Assembly (NCBI GenBank): GCA_028583415.1
Contig: CM053267.1
Span: 13,835,769-13,899,768 of the forward strand
Direction of reading: 5' to 3'
DNA length: 64,000 nt
Source: Protea cynaroides
Taxonomy: Eukaryota > Streptophyta > Magnoliopsida > Proteales > Proteaceae
The translations under genes were made by a program, and so were the position numbers. Shown one piece after another: positions 1 through 13,720 of the stretch (position 1 is the stretch's first letter; each line of letters starts with the position of its first letter). The notes below the pieces were generated by a model. That model worked only from the letters and a program-made list of their open reading frames with translations, did not search any database and was not told where the DNA came from.

Positions 1-480
1 GTGAAAGAGGCTAAGGGACGTCCTATTTATAGAGGAAAATCCTCTAAAATAAGTCCCAATGAGTTTAGGAAAGATCCCCTTGGAATTAAGAAAGTTTCTT
101 AATTTTCGGTTCGTGCTGTTTTCGTAGGGTCGGACGTAGGGTCGGATGTACTGAGACCCTACGTTTTTTAAAATGTGAGACCCTAGGGTGTAGGGTCGCA
201 TGTAGGGTCGGATGTAGGGTCACATAATCTGAGACCCTACGTTTTAAAACATGCGACCCCACGACCAAAAAGTCATGGGTTGGACTTCTGTTGAGGTGGG
301 GTCAACCCTACCTGTTTAGGCATGCGACCCTACCCTCATTTTGACTGTTTTTGAGTTAAATTTCATATTGGGTCTTAGATTTCTTCACGCACTTGGTCCA
401 CTTGGCTCTACCATGATATGTAGACTGGTCACGACATGAAATGTAAGGTTAGACCGGGTTCGTGGCGTGCGGGTCTTACA
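1..480 (-). repeat. Element A 3' LTR (partial)
   Basis: The LTR begins (minus strand) TGTAAGACCCGCACGCC at 480 and matches 17736-18209 closely. It holds a cluster of GTAGGGTCGCATGTAGGGTC-type words at 125-325. A TATA box (TATAAATA on the minus strand) lies at 24-31, just upstream of the window edge, so nearly all of the visible part is U3. Confidence 0.88.
24..31 (-). promoter_or_regulatory. TATA box of element A 3' LTR
   Basis: TATAAATA on the minus strand, in a context shared with the 5' LTR copy at 17759-17766 and with the D and F LTRs. A purine-rich transcript start region follows in the complete copies. Confidence 0.6.
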
Positions 481-600
481 ACTCCACCACCCTTAAAAGA
501 AATTTTGTCCTCGAAATTTGAACGTACGAATCTTACAACTCCCCCATCCTTAAAATAAATTTTGTCCTCAAAATTTGAATTTAGGTGAGAATTCTATTTC
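481..600 (-). other. Element A duplicated polypurine-tract region
   Basis: Immediately inside the 3' LTR, the minus strand shows a GAGGACAAAATTT...AAGGGTGG block directly before the LTR and a second, tandem block about 60 bases further in. The inner block ends GGGGGAGTTGTAAGATTCG, which resembles another LTR start. One block is the plus-strand priming site. The same doubled layout is seen in C and O; D has a single block. Confidence 0.6.
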
Positions 601-2927
601 CGCATTGCATATTCTTCTTTCCATGCAATCTTCTCCACGTCTTGTCTTCGCCAGATTATCTTCATATAATAATTATCCCAGTTTTTGAGATGTTGTACCT
701 TCCAACTAGTGAACTAGGATGGTACCACTTCAATAGTTAAATCTTCTATCTACTCCAGTGGATCAGTGGTCAATACCTTTGATATGGATCTCCAATGTAC
801 TTCTTCAATAGAGACATGCGAAATACGTCATGCGCACTAAACACGGACAGCGGTAACGCTAATTGATATGCAACTTTTCTACATCTCTCCAAAATTTATA
901 AGGTCCAACACATATATAGGATACCACTTTCCCTTCTTGTTGAACTACTTCAAACCATACATAAGTGATACCTTCAAGAACACTTTGTCACTTATGGCGA
1001 ACTCAAGGTCTTGGCATCTCTTCTAACAATCCTGAGCTGCCTTGGCCCTTTTTCTTTGATCTTGTCTGCCATTCGACAGGTTTCTACAATAGACTCAGGT
1101 CTTAAAATTCTTCATTCACCAACTTTATTCCAAAATAGAGGAATTTGACATTTCTACCGTACCATGCTTTATAGGTCATTTTCATGGTAGCTTGGTAGTA
1201 AATTCAATCGACATATAGCTTAGTTAGCCTCTCCAAAGCATACCAAGGTCGTATAGCAATGGAATGAGTTATCTTCCTAAGGCGATCAAGAATCACCCAA
1301 ACTGTGTCAACTGTTCTAGGAGTCAGTGGCAAATCAGTGACATAGTTCATTGTAATGCAGTTTCATTTCCAGACTGGCTCTGATGGTTATTGTAGTAAGC
1401 CATGTTGGTCTTTGTCTTTCAGCCTTTACTTGCAGATAATTCAAACACTGGAACACGCAGGAAGCTACATTTTTTATCATTCCCCTTTACCAGTACAATC
1501 TCTTTAGGTCATGATACATATTGATACTCCAGGATGTCCTGAATATTGAGTACAATGGACTCTTATCATTATCCTCTTATCATGAGTCTTTATCTTCAGG
1601 TATTCAGAATCTACCTCTGCATCTGAGTACCGTCTCCGCATCCAAAGTAAGTCAGGGTTAGGTTTTTCCTTCTCTAAATCTTCTTACCCCGCTCTTAGAT
1701 ATAGATCTAACAAAATTACTACATTTACTTCGTCTATCAATTCAAAGATGATCTTTAATGTTGTGAACGCAAGCGAGAAACTATTGCTCCATAAGTTCAT
1801 CCATAAGTTCTCGCTCAATTAGATCATCACGAGTTTCTATTAAATGTTACTCTCCTTCCATATGAATCTATTGCTACGAAACATAAGGCAGCATTTATAT
1901 TGGGTCCTTCCTTGGACTTCATAATTCCCTTTTTCTTTAAGGCCTTAACTACTACATTATCCTTGCTCGGGTGACACTCAATATCACAGTCTAAATCCTT
2001 GGGCAATTCCAGCTATTTTTATCCTCATGTTCAACTCTTTCTGGTGAAGAGATAAATAAAACTCTTGGACTCCCATTTAATCTAAATTCTTCTCCGTATA
2101 GATAATGTCTCTAAGTTTTGATTGCGTAATTCATCACCGGTAATTCCAAGTCATGAGTAAGGTAATTCTTTTATTGCTCCTTCAGTTTTCTTGAAGCATA
2201 TGCAATCACTTATTTACCTTGCATCAACCCGCATCCTAGATCCAATCCAAAAGCTTCGATGTATAGGGTAAAAGGTTTCCCTAGTACCAGAACGATCAAG
2301 ATGGAAGCTGATATCAACCTTGTTTTTAGAGTTTCGAAACATTCTTCACACTTGTCAGTCCAATTAAACTTCTCTCCCTTTCTGGTTAGCTTCCTAAGAG
2401 GTTTTGTGATCTTAGAGTGGTCCTCTACAAATCGTTTGTAATAACCAGTTAAACCCAAGAAACTTCTGATCTTTGTAATATTCTTTAGGTGTTTCTCACC
2501 ATATGATTACTTCTATCTTAATAGGGTCCACTTTAATCCCTTTTTATGATGCTATGTGATCTAAGAAGATCACTTCGTTTATTCAAGTCACATATTTCTT
2601 GGACTTGGCATAAAGCTTTTCCCTTCTCAACTGTTGTGAAACTGTTCTAAGATCCGTTGTATGAGTTGCTTCATTCTTGGAATAAACCAAAATACCATCT
2701 ATGAAAACAACGACCGATGTGTCCAACATGTCATGAAACATCCAGTTCATCGGTTCCATAAAATGTAAGGACATTGGTTAATCCAAACATCATAATCAGG
2801 AACTCACAATGTCCAACTCGATTCTAAAAACTATCTTCGAGATATCACTGTCCAAATTATTCAGCTGATGATATCTTGACTGAAGATCAATCTTAGAAAA
2901 TACCTTTGCTCCTTGCAACTGTTTAAC
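600..2927 (-). pseudogene. Element A pol remnant (RT, RNase H, integrase)
   Basis: Decayed polyprotein read right to left. RT fragments are recognisable: KVFSKIDLQSRYHQL near 2880; MFHDMLDTSVVVFIDGILVY near 2700, where the catalytic F/YIDD has become FIDG; and GYYKRFVEDHSKITKPLRKLT near 2420, the RT-RNase H connection. RNase H and integrase follow as short pieces to about 600, ending in sequence matching the chromodomain region of O. Frameshifts and stops are frequent. Homology is assigned by comparison with the better preserved pol of O (58500-61400). RT is cut at 2928-2932 (AAGTC) by the B1 insertion and resumes at 13011. Confidence 0.8.
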
Positions 2928-3789
2928 AAGTCTGTAAGCACCCCATTTTTGCCATCCCCAGCCATGAACAAGAGTCTTGATGGGCATATTCAGAAGGGTT
3001 GCGGGTCAATTCAAGGTTTGGACGATAAGTGGTGATTTCAAAGTGTGAGGACAATGGGAAATCGACGTGATCCTCCTCGGGATGGAAATGTGTATCCTGT
3101 ATCGATGAAGATCGATTTGTTCTGTTGGAGTCGCCACCTAGATTAAGGTCTAGGACCTCTAAAAATGTAGCCTCACCCTAAGGTAAGACTTCTATTGACT
3201 CGTGACCCAATGTATCGATTCTTTGGTCTGCAAGAGATCGGGTAAGTATTTAGGGTACGGTTATGGGAAGGTGTTAGGTACCCAAACCGCCCGATCAATA
3301 TCGGCCTCCTAAACTTTCCTTAAATTCTAATTTTGACTGTGCTTGGTCAACTGGATGACTACGGTTCAATGGGGATGTCCTAAACCAAGTTGCCAAGTTA
3401 TTCTAACCTAGGGTTCAGCCAATCATGTTTTAAAGCAAATAAACAAGCAAATATAATGTACAATATTATACAATGAACCGAACCAAAGATGGTTCGGTCT
3501 TGGACTGAATCTGAGATGTGTAAGACATCTCAAACTGCCTACGTATTCCAATCCTGAAAATCAAGTCCAAAAACGTAGTTCGAAAATGGGTTGTGTGATT
3601 AAAGATTATGGAAGTGATTTATGCATTTGCTTCAATTAGTTTTTTTTTGTTCAAGTTGAAGTTTATGCTGGATGTATGGTTGATGGGTGGCTTTGTACCG
3701 TATTTGGGATTCCCAAATTGCCTACATATTCTAGGGTTTGCCCTAGAAATCAGGTACGACGTAGTTCGAAAGGGTTTTGAGAGTCGGAT

Positions 3790-4020
3790 TTGGAATGTGT
3801 ACCAAAATCCTTCCAAATTTGTCAATAGGATCTAGGGATGAGACCTAAATTCCTACCATTTTTATTTGGGATGTGTACCAAATTCTTTCTATTTTTGTTA
3901 ATAGGATCTATGGATGAGACCTAAATTCCTAACATTTTTATTTGGGATGTGTACCAAATTCTTTTTATTTTTGTTAATAGGATCTAGGGATGAGACCTAA
4001 ATTCCTACCATTTTTATTGT
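3790..4020 (+). repeat. Tandem repeat in B2, period about 75 bp, three copies
   Basis: The unit contains GGATCTAGGGATGAGACC, then TTCCTACCATTTTTATTTGG and GATGTGTACCAAATTC. Copies begin near 3829, 3904 and 3979. B1 has no matching array. Confidence 0.8.
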
Positions 4021-4426
4021 TTCAATTTTTAGGTTTCTAGGGTTTCCTATCCCTTTTCATTGTGATTTTCATTTTTTAGGGTTCATACCCTAATTATTCT
4101 CTTTATTCTAGGGTTTATTTTGCCCTAATTATTCTTTCCATTTTTAGGGTTTCACTACCCTAATTGTTCAATTCTTTCCATCTTAGGGTGTATCTTGTCC
4201 TAGTTGTTGTACAATGTAAACAATCTAACAAAGCAATGTGAGCTTAAATATAGCAGTGTAAGCATCCAAATATAGCATGTTGGAAATATATTCAAATTTA
4301 GCAACAGATCAGTCAAAAATGGCAAGTGAGCATGTGAATCAATACAAACATGGTAAGTGTGCATCCAAACATGGCAGTAATATGTGAGCAAGTGTAGTAG
4401 ACAAATATGGCAATAAGCATGTGTAG

Positions 4427-4562
4427 CATTCCAATCATGGCAATGTGATTATTCCAATTATGGCAATGTGATCATTCCAATTATGACAGTGTGACTATTC
4501 CAATTATGGCAGTGCGACTATTCCAATTATGGCAGTGTGACCATTCCAATTATAGTAGTGTA
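4427..4562 (+). repeat. Short tandem repeat in B2, period about 23 bp
   Basis: Repeats of ATTCCAATTATGGCAGTGTG with small variations, about six copies. It lies in a longer stretch (4200-4650) of looser CATGTGAGCAT and ATGGCA words. Confidence 0.7.
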
Positions 4563-5719
4563 TGCAGACGAGCATCCGAACATAGCGTCAAATATGGCAT
4601 GTGAGAAACAACCAAAGCATATGAGAATCAATCAAAACATGATGGAACACGTAGCAAGATGACAACTTTGTCAGGCTGGACCAAAATGGACACATAGGGA
4701 ACTGTACTTACTCAAAAAATTCTTAAAAGATATCCCTGGAAAGAAGACTCAGAGGCCAACATTTTGTCTCAAGGAAGCTAATCCAAAAAGAAACCATAGG
4801 CATGTCGAAAATATTTCCCAAGTACAGGCAAATACACTGGTCAGGTCTGTTCCATATTTTTGACCAGTTGCACCATAAATTCCAAATAAAATTCTATTCT
4901 TAATGAAAATTAAATACAGACATATATCTATGTAGATAACTGTCTGATCTAAAATTTCATTAAGAAAAACAAGTTAAAACAGTATATTTTCTTTGTGAAA
5001 AATGACTCTTTTCAATCATGCAAATCAGCACATCATGACAGATCTGAAATCAAAGCACTATGCACTTAAAAATTGATATCAATTCAACAGAAAATGGAAA
5101 AAATATGAAACCAGTGCCATTTTTTATAATACTTTCATGTCTAAAAAGTTCATGTTAAATGGATTTTCTGATTATGGCCATAAGGCCTTTGTCTAGAGAC
5201 TTTCCGATGGAGGATTGCATTACATCCGAGAAAAATAGTAATGTCAAAGACAATTTTTTTGATATATTTCCCCAATTCCAAATGTAACGAAATTTTTAGG
5301 GTAGTCTTCTATCATATCAGAGAGACTCCCATAAAAGTTTGGGATTCAAAATCTTAGAAAAAATACATATTATGTACGTCCTAAGTTTGAACCCTAAATC
5401 TGGAATTTTCAGATCAGAAAATCACTTTATGAAATTTACAAAAAACATCAAACATCATTGTATATCAATCAAAAATTCATCATTGAATAGCTTAGACAAA
5501 TTATCATTCATGAAAAATGTTATACATAGGCATCCTAACATTAACAAGCATGTAATAAAGCATTCATGATTGAGATTTCATGAAAATTAGCCTTTTTCAA
5601 GCAAAATTGACATTCGGGCATTATAACGACCTCTAAATTTGTTTAGAGTACTAACCTTGGGCTCAAATCGAGCGAAACCGTTGATGAAGGGGTGATTGGG
5701 GGTTGTATCAATCCCCTTT

Positions 5720-6560
5720 GAATGTGAATCCTCCTTCTCCCTCTCTTCCCTTCTTTCTCTCTTCTCTTTCTCTCTTTTCTTCTTCTCTTTTCTTTCTTTT
5801 CTCTTTTCTCTCTCTTTCTTTCTTCCTCTCTCACGTTTTCTCTCTCTCACTCACGTTTCCCTCTCTCACCCACGTTCCCCTCTCTCTCTGGTCTGGAAAA
5901 GGATCCCTCCGCTCTCCTATTTATAATTTTTCACTCATTTTCTAGAAGATCCTTCTTTCCTTTTCTTCTTTTTCCTAGAAAATCTATTTTTCTCTCCATT
6001 TTTCTTCTTTCCTTTCTTTTCTTCCTTCCCACGTTTTTTCCTCTTCCTTTCTTTCCTTTTTCTCATTTTTCTTCTAGAAAACCCCTTCTCTCTTTCCTTT
6101 CTCTCCCTCCTTCTTCTAGAAAAATCCTTCTCTCTTTCCTTTCTTTCTTCTTTCCTTTTCTTCTTCATTCTTTTCCTTCATTTTTTCTTTTCTCCCTCTT
6201 TCTTTCTTTCACGTTTTCTTTCTAGAAAACGTGAAGGAATCTTTTTCCCCTTTTCTTTTCTTTTTTTTTTTTTATTTCTCCCTCTTTCCTTTTTTTCTTC
6301 TCAAGATCTTTTTGGATTATCTCAAAACCCTAAATCCGCTTTCTCTTTCACGTTTTCTCTCCCCTCTTTCATTTTTCTTCTCAAGATCTTTTTGGATTAT
6401 CTCAAAACCCTAAATCCCCTTCTCTTTCACGTTTTCTCTCTCCCCTCTTTCATTTTCTTCTTAAAATCTTTTTGGATTATCTCAAAACCCTAAATCCCCT
6501 TCTCTTTCACGTTTTTCTCTCCCCTCTTTCATTTTTCTTCTCAAAATCTTTTGGATTATC
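5720..6560 (+). repeat. Pyrimidine-rich tract with four about 79-bp tandem units in B2
   Basis: Long CT-rich run (TTTCTCTCTTTC words). From about 6300 it becomes a tandem repeat whose units contain TTTTTGGATTATCTCAAAAC followed by CCTAAATCCCC and TTCACGTTTTCTCT. The mirrored GA-rich tract of B1 is at 8440-9540. Long Ser/Leu/Phe or Arg/Lys/Glu readings here are artefacts of composition. Confidence 0.85.
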
Positions 6561-6610
6561 ATTTACATATAATAATATATATTATATACATATATACACA
6601 TATATTTTAT

Positions 6611-6725
<115 letters not shown>

Positions 6726-8337
6726 TATAATATATATAATATATATAAATACTATGCACATGAATGAGCTGGTTCGAAACGGGTTGAGGCCCGACTTAGG
6801 TTGAGCGAGTTAAACCGATATGGGTTGAGCTAGGTTGGACCAAAACCGGCTTGAACCGAATTGACCTGGATTGATTGGAATTAACTCGGGTTTTCTCTCC
6901 TTGGCATTTCATGGGTCATTTCCTGTCATCCCGCATGGAATTTTTCCGATGGCCTCTATTCCAAATTTTTGCATTCATTTTGTAGAACATTGAAAATGAG
7001 GAATATAGGAACTGGAATCACCGAATCCGATGTAGAACGGAAAAGATATGCGACTTTGAAGTTCTGACGATAATTTTACATGCAAGCTTGCATGGGACCC
7101 ACTAGTGACTTCTACCCGGGATTTTTTACATCCACTTTGTAGAACATCATGAATGAAGAATAATGGTCTTGAGATCATCTGAATCCGATGTCGGATGATT
7201 AAGATATGATGATTTGAAATTCAAACGATCCGACTTAGGATAATTTGCACGAAGGCCCCTGGGATTATTTATAATAACTTCATAAACCTCCCTTATATGT
7301 ATCATCCGACTAAAATGGTCATAGCTTCTTCATTTGATATCAGAATTGAGCAATTCTAGTCTCATTTCGAAGATAATTCTATGACCTATGCATCCATGCA
7401 AAATTATAACCCATGACCTTGTTGTGGACCCATTGAAAACTTCCTCAAATTCATAGACCCATTGAAAACTTCCTCAAATTCACAGTCAAGAATCCAAACT
7501 TTCGATCACCTTTCTTCCTTTTGTTGTCCACACACCAGCAGGACTTTGTTTAGCTGGGATGGCAAAAATGGGGTGCTTATACAAAGCTGATTTTGGCAGG
7601 CCCTACAGCAAGGTCATGGAAATACCTTCGAAATGATACTAGAATCATTCAATTCTGATATCAAACGAAGAAGATGTCGCGATTTTAGTCGGATTGAAAT
7701 TGGCTTATTAATCCAAGGGCTTTTCTGTAAATTATCATAAATTAAGGATTTATTGGGCAAATTATCGTGATTTAAATCGATCGGACTTCATTCGACCATA
7801 TCTTGATCGTTCGACGTCCGAATCAGACGATTCAAGTGCCACTGTGCTCCTTTGTCCGTCCTCTTCAAAGTGGACGTAAAGAATTTTGGGCGGAAGTCGT
7901 CAGCGGGTCCCATGCAAAGTTGTCGATTGGATTATCGTCAAAACTCAAATTCTTCATATCTTGATCATCCGAAGTTCGAATCAGACGATTCAAATGCCCA
8001 TTGTGCTCCATTGTCCGTCCTCTTCAAAGTGGACGTGGAAAACTGAGGCAAGGTCGCCGAAAATTTTCATGCGGAATTGCAAGCCGAGAGGGACTCATAA
8101 TAGAGAGAAATAAACCCGAGTTCATACTTACTCACCAACCCGGCTCAAGCCCAATTTAGTCAATCCCATCGAACTCAACCAGTCCGGCCGACCCAACCCA
8201 AACCGGCCCGGATCGAGTCGGGTCGGCCCATTGTATGCACTTTATGTATGTGTTATATATATACATTTATATATTATATAATATATATTTTTATATATGT
8301 TATATTATATATATTTTTATATATCATATTATATTAT

Positions 8338-8340
<3 letters not shown>

Positions 8341-8419
<79 letters not shown>
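8341..8419. repeat. (AT)n microsatellite in B1
   Basis: Near-pure TA repeat after TATATTTTTATAT words. It is the inverted counterpart of the B2 tract at 6622-6722. Confidence 0.95.
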
Positions 8420-8421
<2 letters not shown>

Positions 8422-8439
8422 GGCCGTGAATCCGAATAA

Positions 8440-9540
8440 AGAGAACCCGATAAGGGAGAGGAATAGAGAGAGGAAGAGAGAGAGAGAGGAAGAGAGAGAG
8501 AAGAAGAGAGAGAGAGGAAGAAGTATATATATATATATATATATATAGCCGGTCAAAAGGAATCCGATAAGAGAAAGGGAGAGGAAGAGATAGAGGAAGA
8601 GAGAGAGATGGAAAGAGAGAGAGAGAATGGAAAGAGAGAGAGGGAGAAAAGAGAGATAATGGAAGGAGAGAAAGGGAGGGAAAGATGGAGGTGCTGCCAC
8701 CTCCACCTTCCCCATCCCATTTCCCCAAATTCCTCTCCTTGAGCCCCACTCCACCTGCCCCCTCTCCTTCACATCACCCCTCACCGCCACCTCCTCTTTA
8801 AGCCCAACCCACTCCCCTATCTTCACCTCTCTCATCGACACATCAACAGCTCACCCACTCCTCCATGCTGCCCCTCACCGCCACCTCCTCCTCTCCTTGA
8901 GCCCCACTCCACCAGCCCCCTCTCCTTCACCAACCAAACCACTTGCCCGTGCACCTCCTTCTCTTCTTGAGCCCCCCCCCATGCTGCCACGGATCCCACC
9001 TATCAACCCCGGGGCCATGGAACCAGGGAAAGGGAGAAAGTGAGGAAGAGGAGAAATAAAAGGAGGACTTGGGAACCGAAAAAGGAAGGAGGCAAACCAG
9101 AAAAAAAGAAAAAAAGAGGAGGAGGAGGGTGGAATCGGAACCAGAAAAAAAAAAAAAAAAGAGAGGAGAAAGGAGGGGAAGGAGGTTGGCCGAGATAAGC
9201 CAAAAGAAAAAAAAAGAGAACCGGAGAGGAGAAGAGAGGCAAACCAGAAAAGAAAAAAAAAAGAGAGGAGGAGGGAGAGTGAGACCCGAGAAGGAGGGAG
9301 AAGAATGAAAGAGAGAGAGGCAGAGAGGCAGGGAAGAAAACAGCAGCAGCTCTGCTGCTGCTGCCGTGGATGAGAAAAAAAGAGCAGCAGCTCTGCTGCT
9401 GGTCTGGTCCATAGAGTGAAAAAAAAAAGAGTGAAACCAGAGAGGAGAAGAAGAAGAAGAAGCGGTAGCAGCAGTACCGGCGAATGGGGAAAGAGAAGAT
9501 GAAGAAGAAGAAAGTTGAAGGAAAGAAGAAGAGGTAAGAA
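8440..9540 (+). repeat. GA-rich purine tract in B1
   Basis: GAGAGAGAGGAAGAG runs, then AAAAAAGAGAGGAGG runs. A short (AT)n block (8524-8547) and CAGCAGCTCTGCTGCTG palindromes (9340-9400) are embedded. A compositionally different, C-rich segment at 8690-9000 (CACCTCCTCCT, CCCCACTCCACC words) interrupts it. No conserved coding pattern. Confidence 0.8.
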
Positions 9541-11349
9541 ATTTTTACCTGTTACATACCTGAATTGATCACCTCATCAGCTCTATCATCAGCCCTTGAT
9601 CTAGAATCTAAAGCTGGTTATATATTTATTGTGATGATTGAAAATTAATCTGAACTCTTGATATGATGAGCTGAACCCTTGAATGATGCCATGCAATCTG
9701 CCCCCTTTATTCCAACCATGATTTATTTTATCGATCCGATCATGAATGTTTGGAATCGTTATGAAATTAATGAATGTTTGGAATTGCTATGAAATTAATG
9801 AATTATTTCGAAATTGATCCAGTGGATGCTTGAAGTAATTGAATGAAATTAATCCCATCACTTACTTGGAATTATTTATGGAATTGATCCGACCATGATT
9901 TTTATGTAATTGGTCCGATCATGTGATGGAAATTGTAATTGGTCCGACCATGTGATGGGAATCTTAATGTGATTGGTCCGACCATATGATCGGAATTTTA
10001 ATGTGGGTGATCCAACCACATGATCTGAATTTTACGAGAGTTGATCGTGACCATATGATTAGAATTTTAATGATTTGATCATAGCCATTGATCTGAAATT
10101 TTGATGTGATTTTAATTAATTCGAACCATTAGATGATCTTTGGAAGTGATGTTAATCAATCTGAACGGCTGGATTGTGATCTTGACAATCTGAACCGTTA
10201 GATGGTCTTTGGAAGTGCTTTTAATCAATCTGAGCGGTTAGATTATCATGATGAACGATCTGGGCCATTAGATTATCTTTGGGAATGATTTAAATGAATC
10301 TGAATGGTTGGATTATGATCTTAAGTGATTTGAACCGTTGGATTGTCATCGTAAGTGATTTTGGTGAATCTAAACCGTTAAATCTTGATCATGAGTGTTT
10401 TTGATAAATCTGAACGGTTAGATTATGATCTTGAGTGATTTGAACCGTTGGATTGTCATCATGGGAATTTTGAGCGATATAAACTGTTGAATCTGGATCA
10501 TAATTGATTTAGACGGATCTGAGCCACTGATTTCTTAGTCTGATCATGATTATGTATTGATAGGAGATCTAAGCCATAGATCATAGCTATTTTGATGAGA
10601 TATAAGTCATTGATCACGATTATAACCTTACGTGAGATCTGAGCCGTTGATCTTGGCTGTTTTGATGAAATCTAAGTGTTTGTCATGATCATCATTTTTT
10701 GAAGAGATATAACCGTTAGATTGAGGATCTGATATTGTCTATGTTGTTATATCCATGCATTTATCATGTTCCCTTGATTACGCTGTCATATTATGCACTA
10801 CCATGTTTGGAATGCTTACAATGTTAGCTTTGTGCACACTGCCATGCTGATCTACTGCTGTATGCTATGCTTGAATGATGTTTATGTCGACAAGAACTTA
10901 CTTTTCGCTACACCCTAGTCGAATCGGCGTGCTATACACCGATAGAAGACACTCCTAGGTGTGGGGACGTGCATGTAGGCACCCACATTCATGGGAAGGG
11001 TAATAATGGAAAAATGATAAAATTCTTAATCAAGAATCATGAAGCCTAGCCCAACAATTCCAAAATCGGGGTTGTAAGTGACAAGGGTAGTTTAGGGGCG
11101 ATCCCTACCCCTCGGTTCATTTCCCCTAGGATGCAGAATCTAGATAGGTGTAGTGTTGAATCCAACCACAGATCATCTAGGATTATCATTCGGTCCGGCT
11201 GGACCGCCCATATTCTGACCCAAGTGGGTCACCCAATGAACAGTGCCTTTTCAAACTATGCGGATCATGATTCTTAGGTCAATACCCTGAGATACGTAGG
11301 TAGTCTGGGAAACTCCCAGATACGATTCCACACATCAATCAATGTGTCC

Positions 11350-12232
11350 TCACAACCTTACTCCCTGAGAGTACAACCTTACTCCCTGAGAGTACAAACA
11401 TCACTCCCTGAGAGTATAAACCTTACTCCCTGAGAGTACAAACATCACTCCCTGAGAGTACAAACCCTACTCCCTGAGAGTACAAACCCTACTCCCGAGA
11501 GTACAAAACCTTGCTCCCCGGAGTACAAACCTTACTCCCTAAGGTACAAACCTTACTCCCCGAGAGTACAAACCCTACTCCCGGGTACAAACCCTACTCC
11601 CGAGAGTACAAACCCTATTCCCCGAGAGTACAAACCCTACTCCCGAGAGTACAAACCCTACTCCCTGAGAGTACAAACCTTACTCCCTCAGAGTACAAAC
11701 CCTACTCCCCGAGAGTACAAACCCTACTCCCGAGAGTACAAACCCTACTCCCGAGAGTACAAAACCTTGCTCCCTGAGAGTACAAACCTTACTCCCTGAG
11801 AGTACAAACCTTACTCCCTGAGAGTACAAACCCTACTCCCTGAGAGTACAAACCCTACTCCCTGAGAGTACAAACCTTACTCCCCAGAGTACAAACCCTA
11901 CTCCCGAGAGTATAAACCCTACTCCCCAGAGTACAAACCTTACTCCCGGAGTATAAACCTTACTCCCCGAGAGTACAAACCCTACTCCCGAGAGTACAAA
12001 CCCTACTCCCCGGAGTACAAACATCACTCCCGGAGTACAAACCTTACTCCCGGAGTACAAATCCAACTCCCGAGAGTACAACCCTACTCCCTGAGAGTAC
12101 AAATATCACTCCCTGAGAGCCACACCCTACTCCCTGAGAGCCACACTCTACTCCCTGAGAGCCACACTCTACTCCCTGAGAGCCACACTCTACTCCCTGA
12201 AAGACACACCTTACTCCCTGAGAGTACAACCC
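11350..12232 (+). repeat. Minisatellite in B1, period about 21 bp, about 40 copies
   Basis: Units of the form TACTCCCTGAGAGTACAAAC with variable middles (CCCGAGAG, CCCCGAG, CCCGG). The last units (12110-12210) change to ACTCCCTGAGAGCCACACTC. Most units contain ACTC(n)GAGT, a small self-complementary word. The array is absent from B2. Apparent protein readings of V/L/G or P/R/Y repeats are artefacts of the array. Confidence 0.92.
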
Positions 12233-13010
12233 ACCAAACGAACTACGTTGTACCTGATTTCCAGGACCTCTGGAATACGTAGGCAACTTGGAGGACTCTC
12301 CAAGTACGGTACCTCATCTTAGTATCCTTAGGTTCCCCCATATCCATATCCATATCCGTATCCATATCCTCATTCGCCCGATCCATTTAGGCTATCTCTA
12401 GATTCAATCTCAATCATCATCAAGCATAAACTTCAACTTGAATAAATTGAATCTAAGAAAGCTTAATCATAATCCACATCCATAAACCTTAATCACTTTC
12501 CGTTTCGAACTACGTTTTTGGATTTGATTTTCAGGATTGAAATACGTAGGCAATTTGAGATGTTTTGGACATCTCAGATTCAGTCCATCACCGAACCATC
12601 TTTGGTTCGGTTCATTGTATATTATTTTATTTGTTTTCTTACTTTAAGAACATGTTTGGCTGAACTTAAGCTAGAAGAACTCAGCAACTTGGCATAGGAT
12701 CCCCATGATCCTTAGTCATCATCCATTGACCATGAACAGTCAGAATCATAGAGTCTATGGAAAGTAGAATCACATAGGAGGCCGATTTTCGGATCGGGCA
12801 GTTTTGGGTGCCTAACACCTTCCCAAACTGTACTTTGAACGCTTACCCATTCTCTGTTGGACCAAAGCCGATATGTTGGGTCATGAGTCATTAGAAGTCT
12901 TATCTCAGGATGAGGCTACATATTAGATCCTAGACCTTAATCTAGGTGGTGACTCCAAATCATTTCACCGTCCATTCAGCGTGGGTGGACATCACTATCC
13001 TCACAAAGTC

Positions 13011-13720
13011 ATCGATCTGAGGTAGTAATTATCGATTTTTGATTGTGTGCTTGTTTAGTTCCCGATAGTCTATACATAATCTGACACTATCGTCCTTCTT
13101 CTTCACGAATTGGCACTCCCCGTGATGCAATACTTAGCCGATTAGAACCCTTGTCTAATAACTCCCGTAGTTGAGTCTCAATCCCTTCAACTACATAGGA
13201 ACTACTCTATAGGTGTCTTTGACAGAAGTATCATCCTTGGTAACAAGTCGATGACGAACTCGATCGCATGATCAGATGGTAACCCAGGTAAGTCTCGTGG
13301 AAACACATTAGAAATTTATACATCACATCAATATCTTCCATCTGTGGTGCTTCTTTGGTAACATATACCACAGATACCATATATCCAACTTCTTTCTCTT
13401 CAAAGCATCTCTTCATCTTTAGCATAGAGAGGATCAGCTTTCATTTCTTAGGCAACATACTTTCAATAATATTAAATTATATGCCGTCTTTATTCTTGAA
13501 TGATAACCTCTTCTATGCACATAACAACTTTGTAGAGTGTTGAGACAACCAGTCTATTCCCAAGATGACGTCAAAGTCTATCATCTTAAGTCGATTTAGG
13601 TTGCATCCAAATTTTGTCCATCCATACAATTCGAACATTGCTGATAACACTCATCCAATACAACATCTAGTTCAAAAGGGCTTGAACCAGCAAAATCTGG
13701 TATAAGGTCTTAAGAGCTTG
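13011..13720 (-). pseudogene. Element A RT start and protease remnant
   Basis: Element A pol resumes after the AAGTC duplication. The RT N-terminal region corresponds to O around 61150-61380 (degraded PLPRIDDLFD and DYRELN segments). Then follows the linker upstream of RT, where KEVGYMVSVVYVTKEAPQMEDIDV near 13340 parallels GYLVSVVDVTADLPRMEDIKV of O at 63850. Protease-like sequence continues to about 13700. Several frameshifts. Confidence 0.75.

Noticed and set aside
6320..6500. Interstitial telomere repeat (CCCTAAA words)
   Set aside because: CCCTAAAT occurs once per 79-bp unit and is not in tandem 7-mers.
8248..9412. Long open frames of Ile-Tyr, Ser-Leu or Arg-Glu repeats
   Set aside because: They are translations of (AT)n, GA and CT tracts; both strands are open and no domain is present. 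The same holds for 5587-6413.
11350..12232. CRISPR-like array
   Set aside because: Units are contiguous with variable repeats and no unique spacers, in plant LTR DNA. It is a minisatellite.
11511..12286. Repeat proteins encoded in the minisatellite
   Set aside because: The period is near a multiple of three, so all frames look repetitive; indels between units break the phase.
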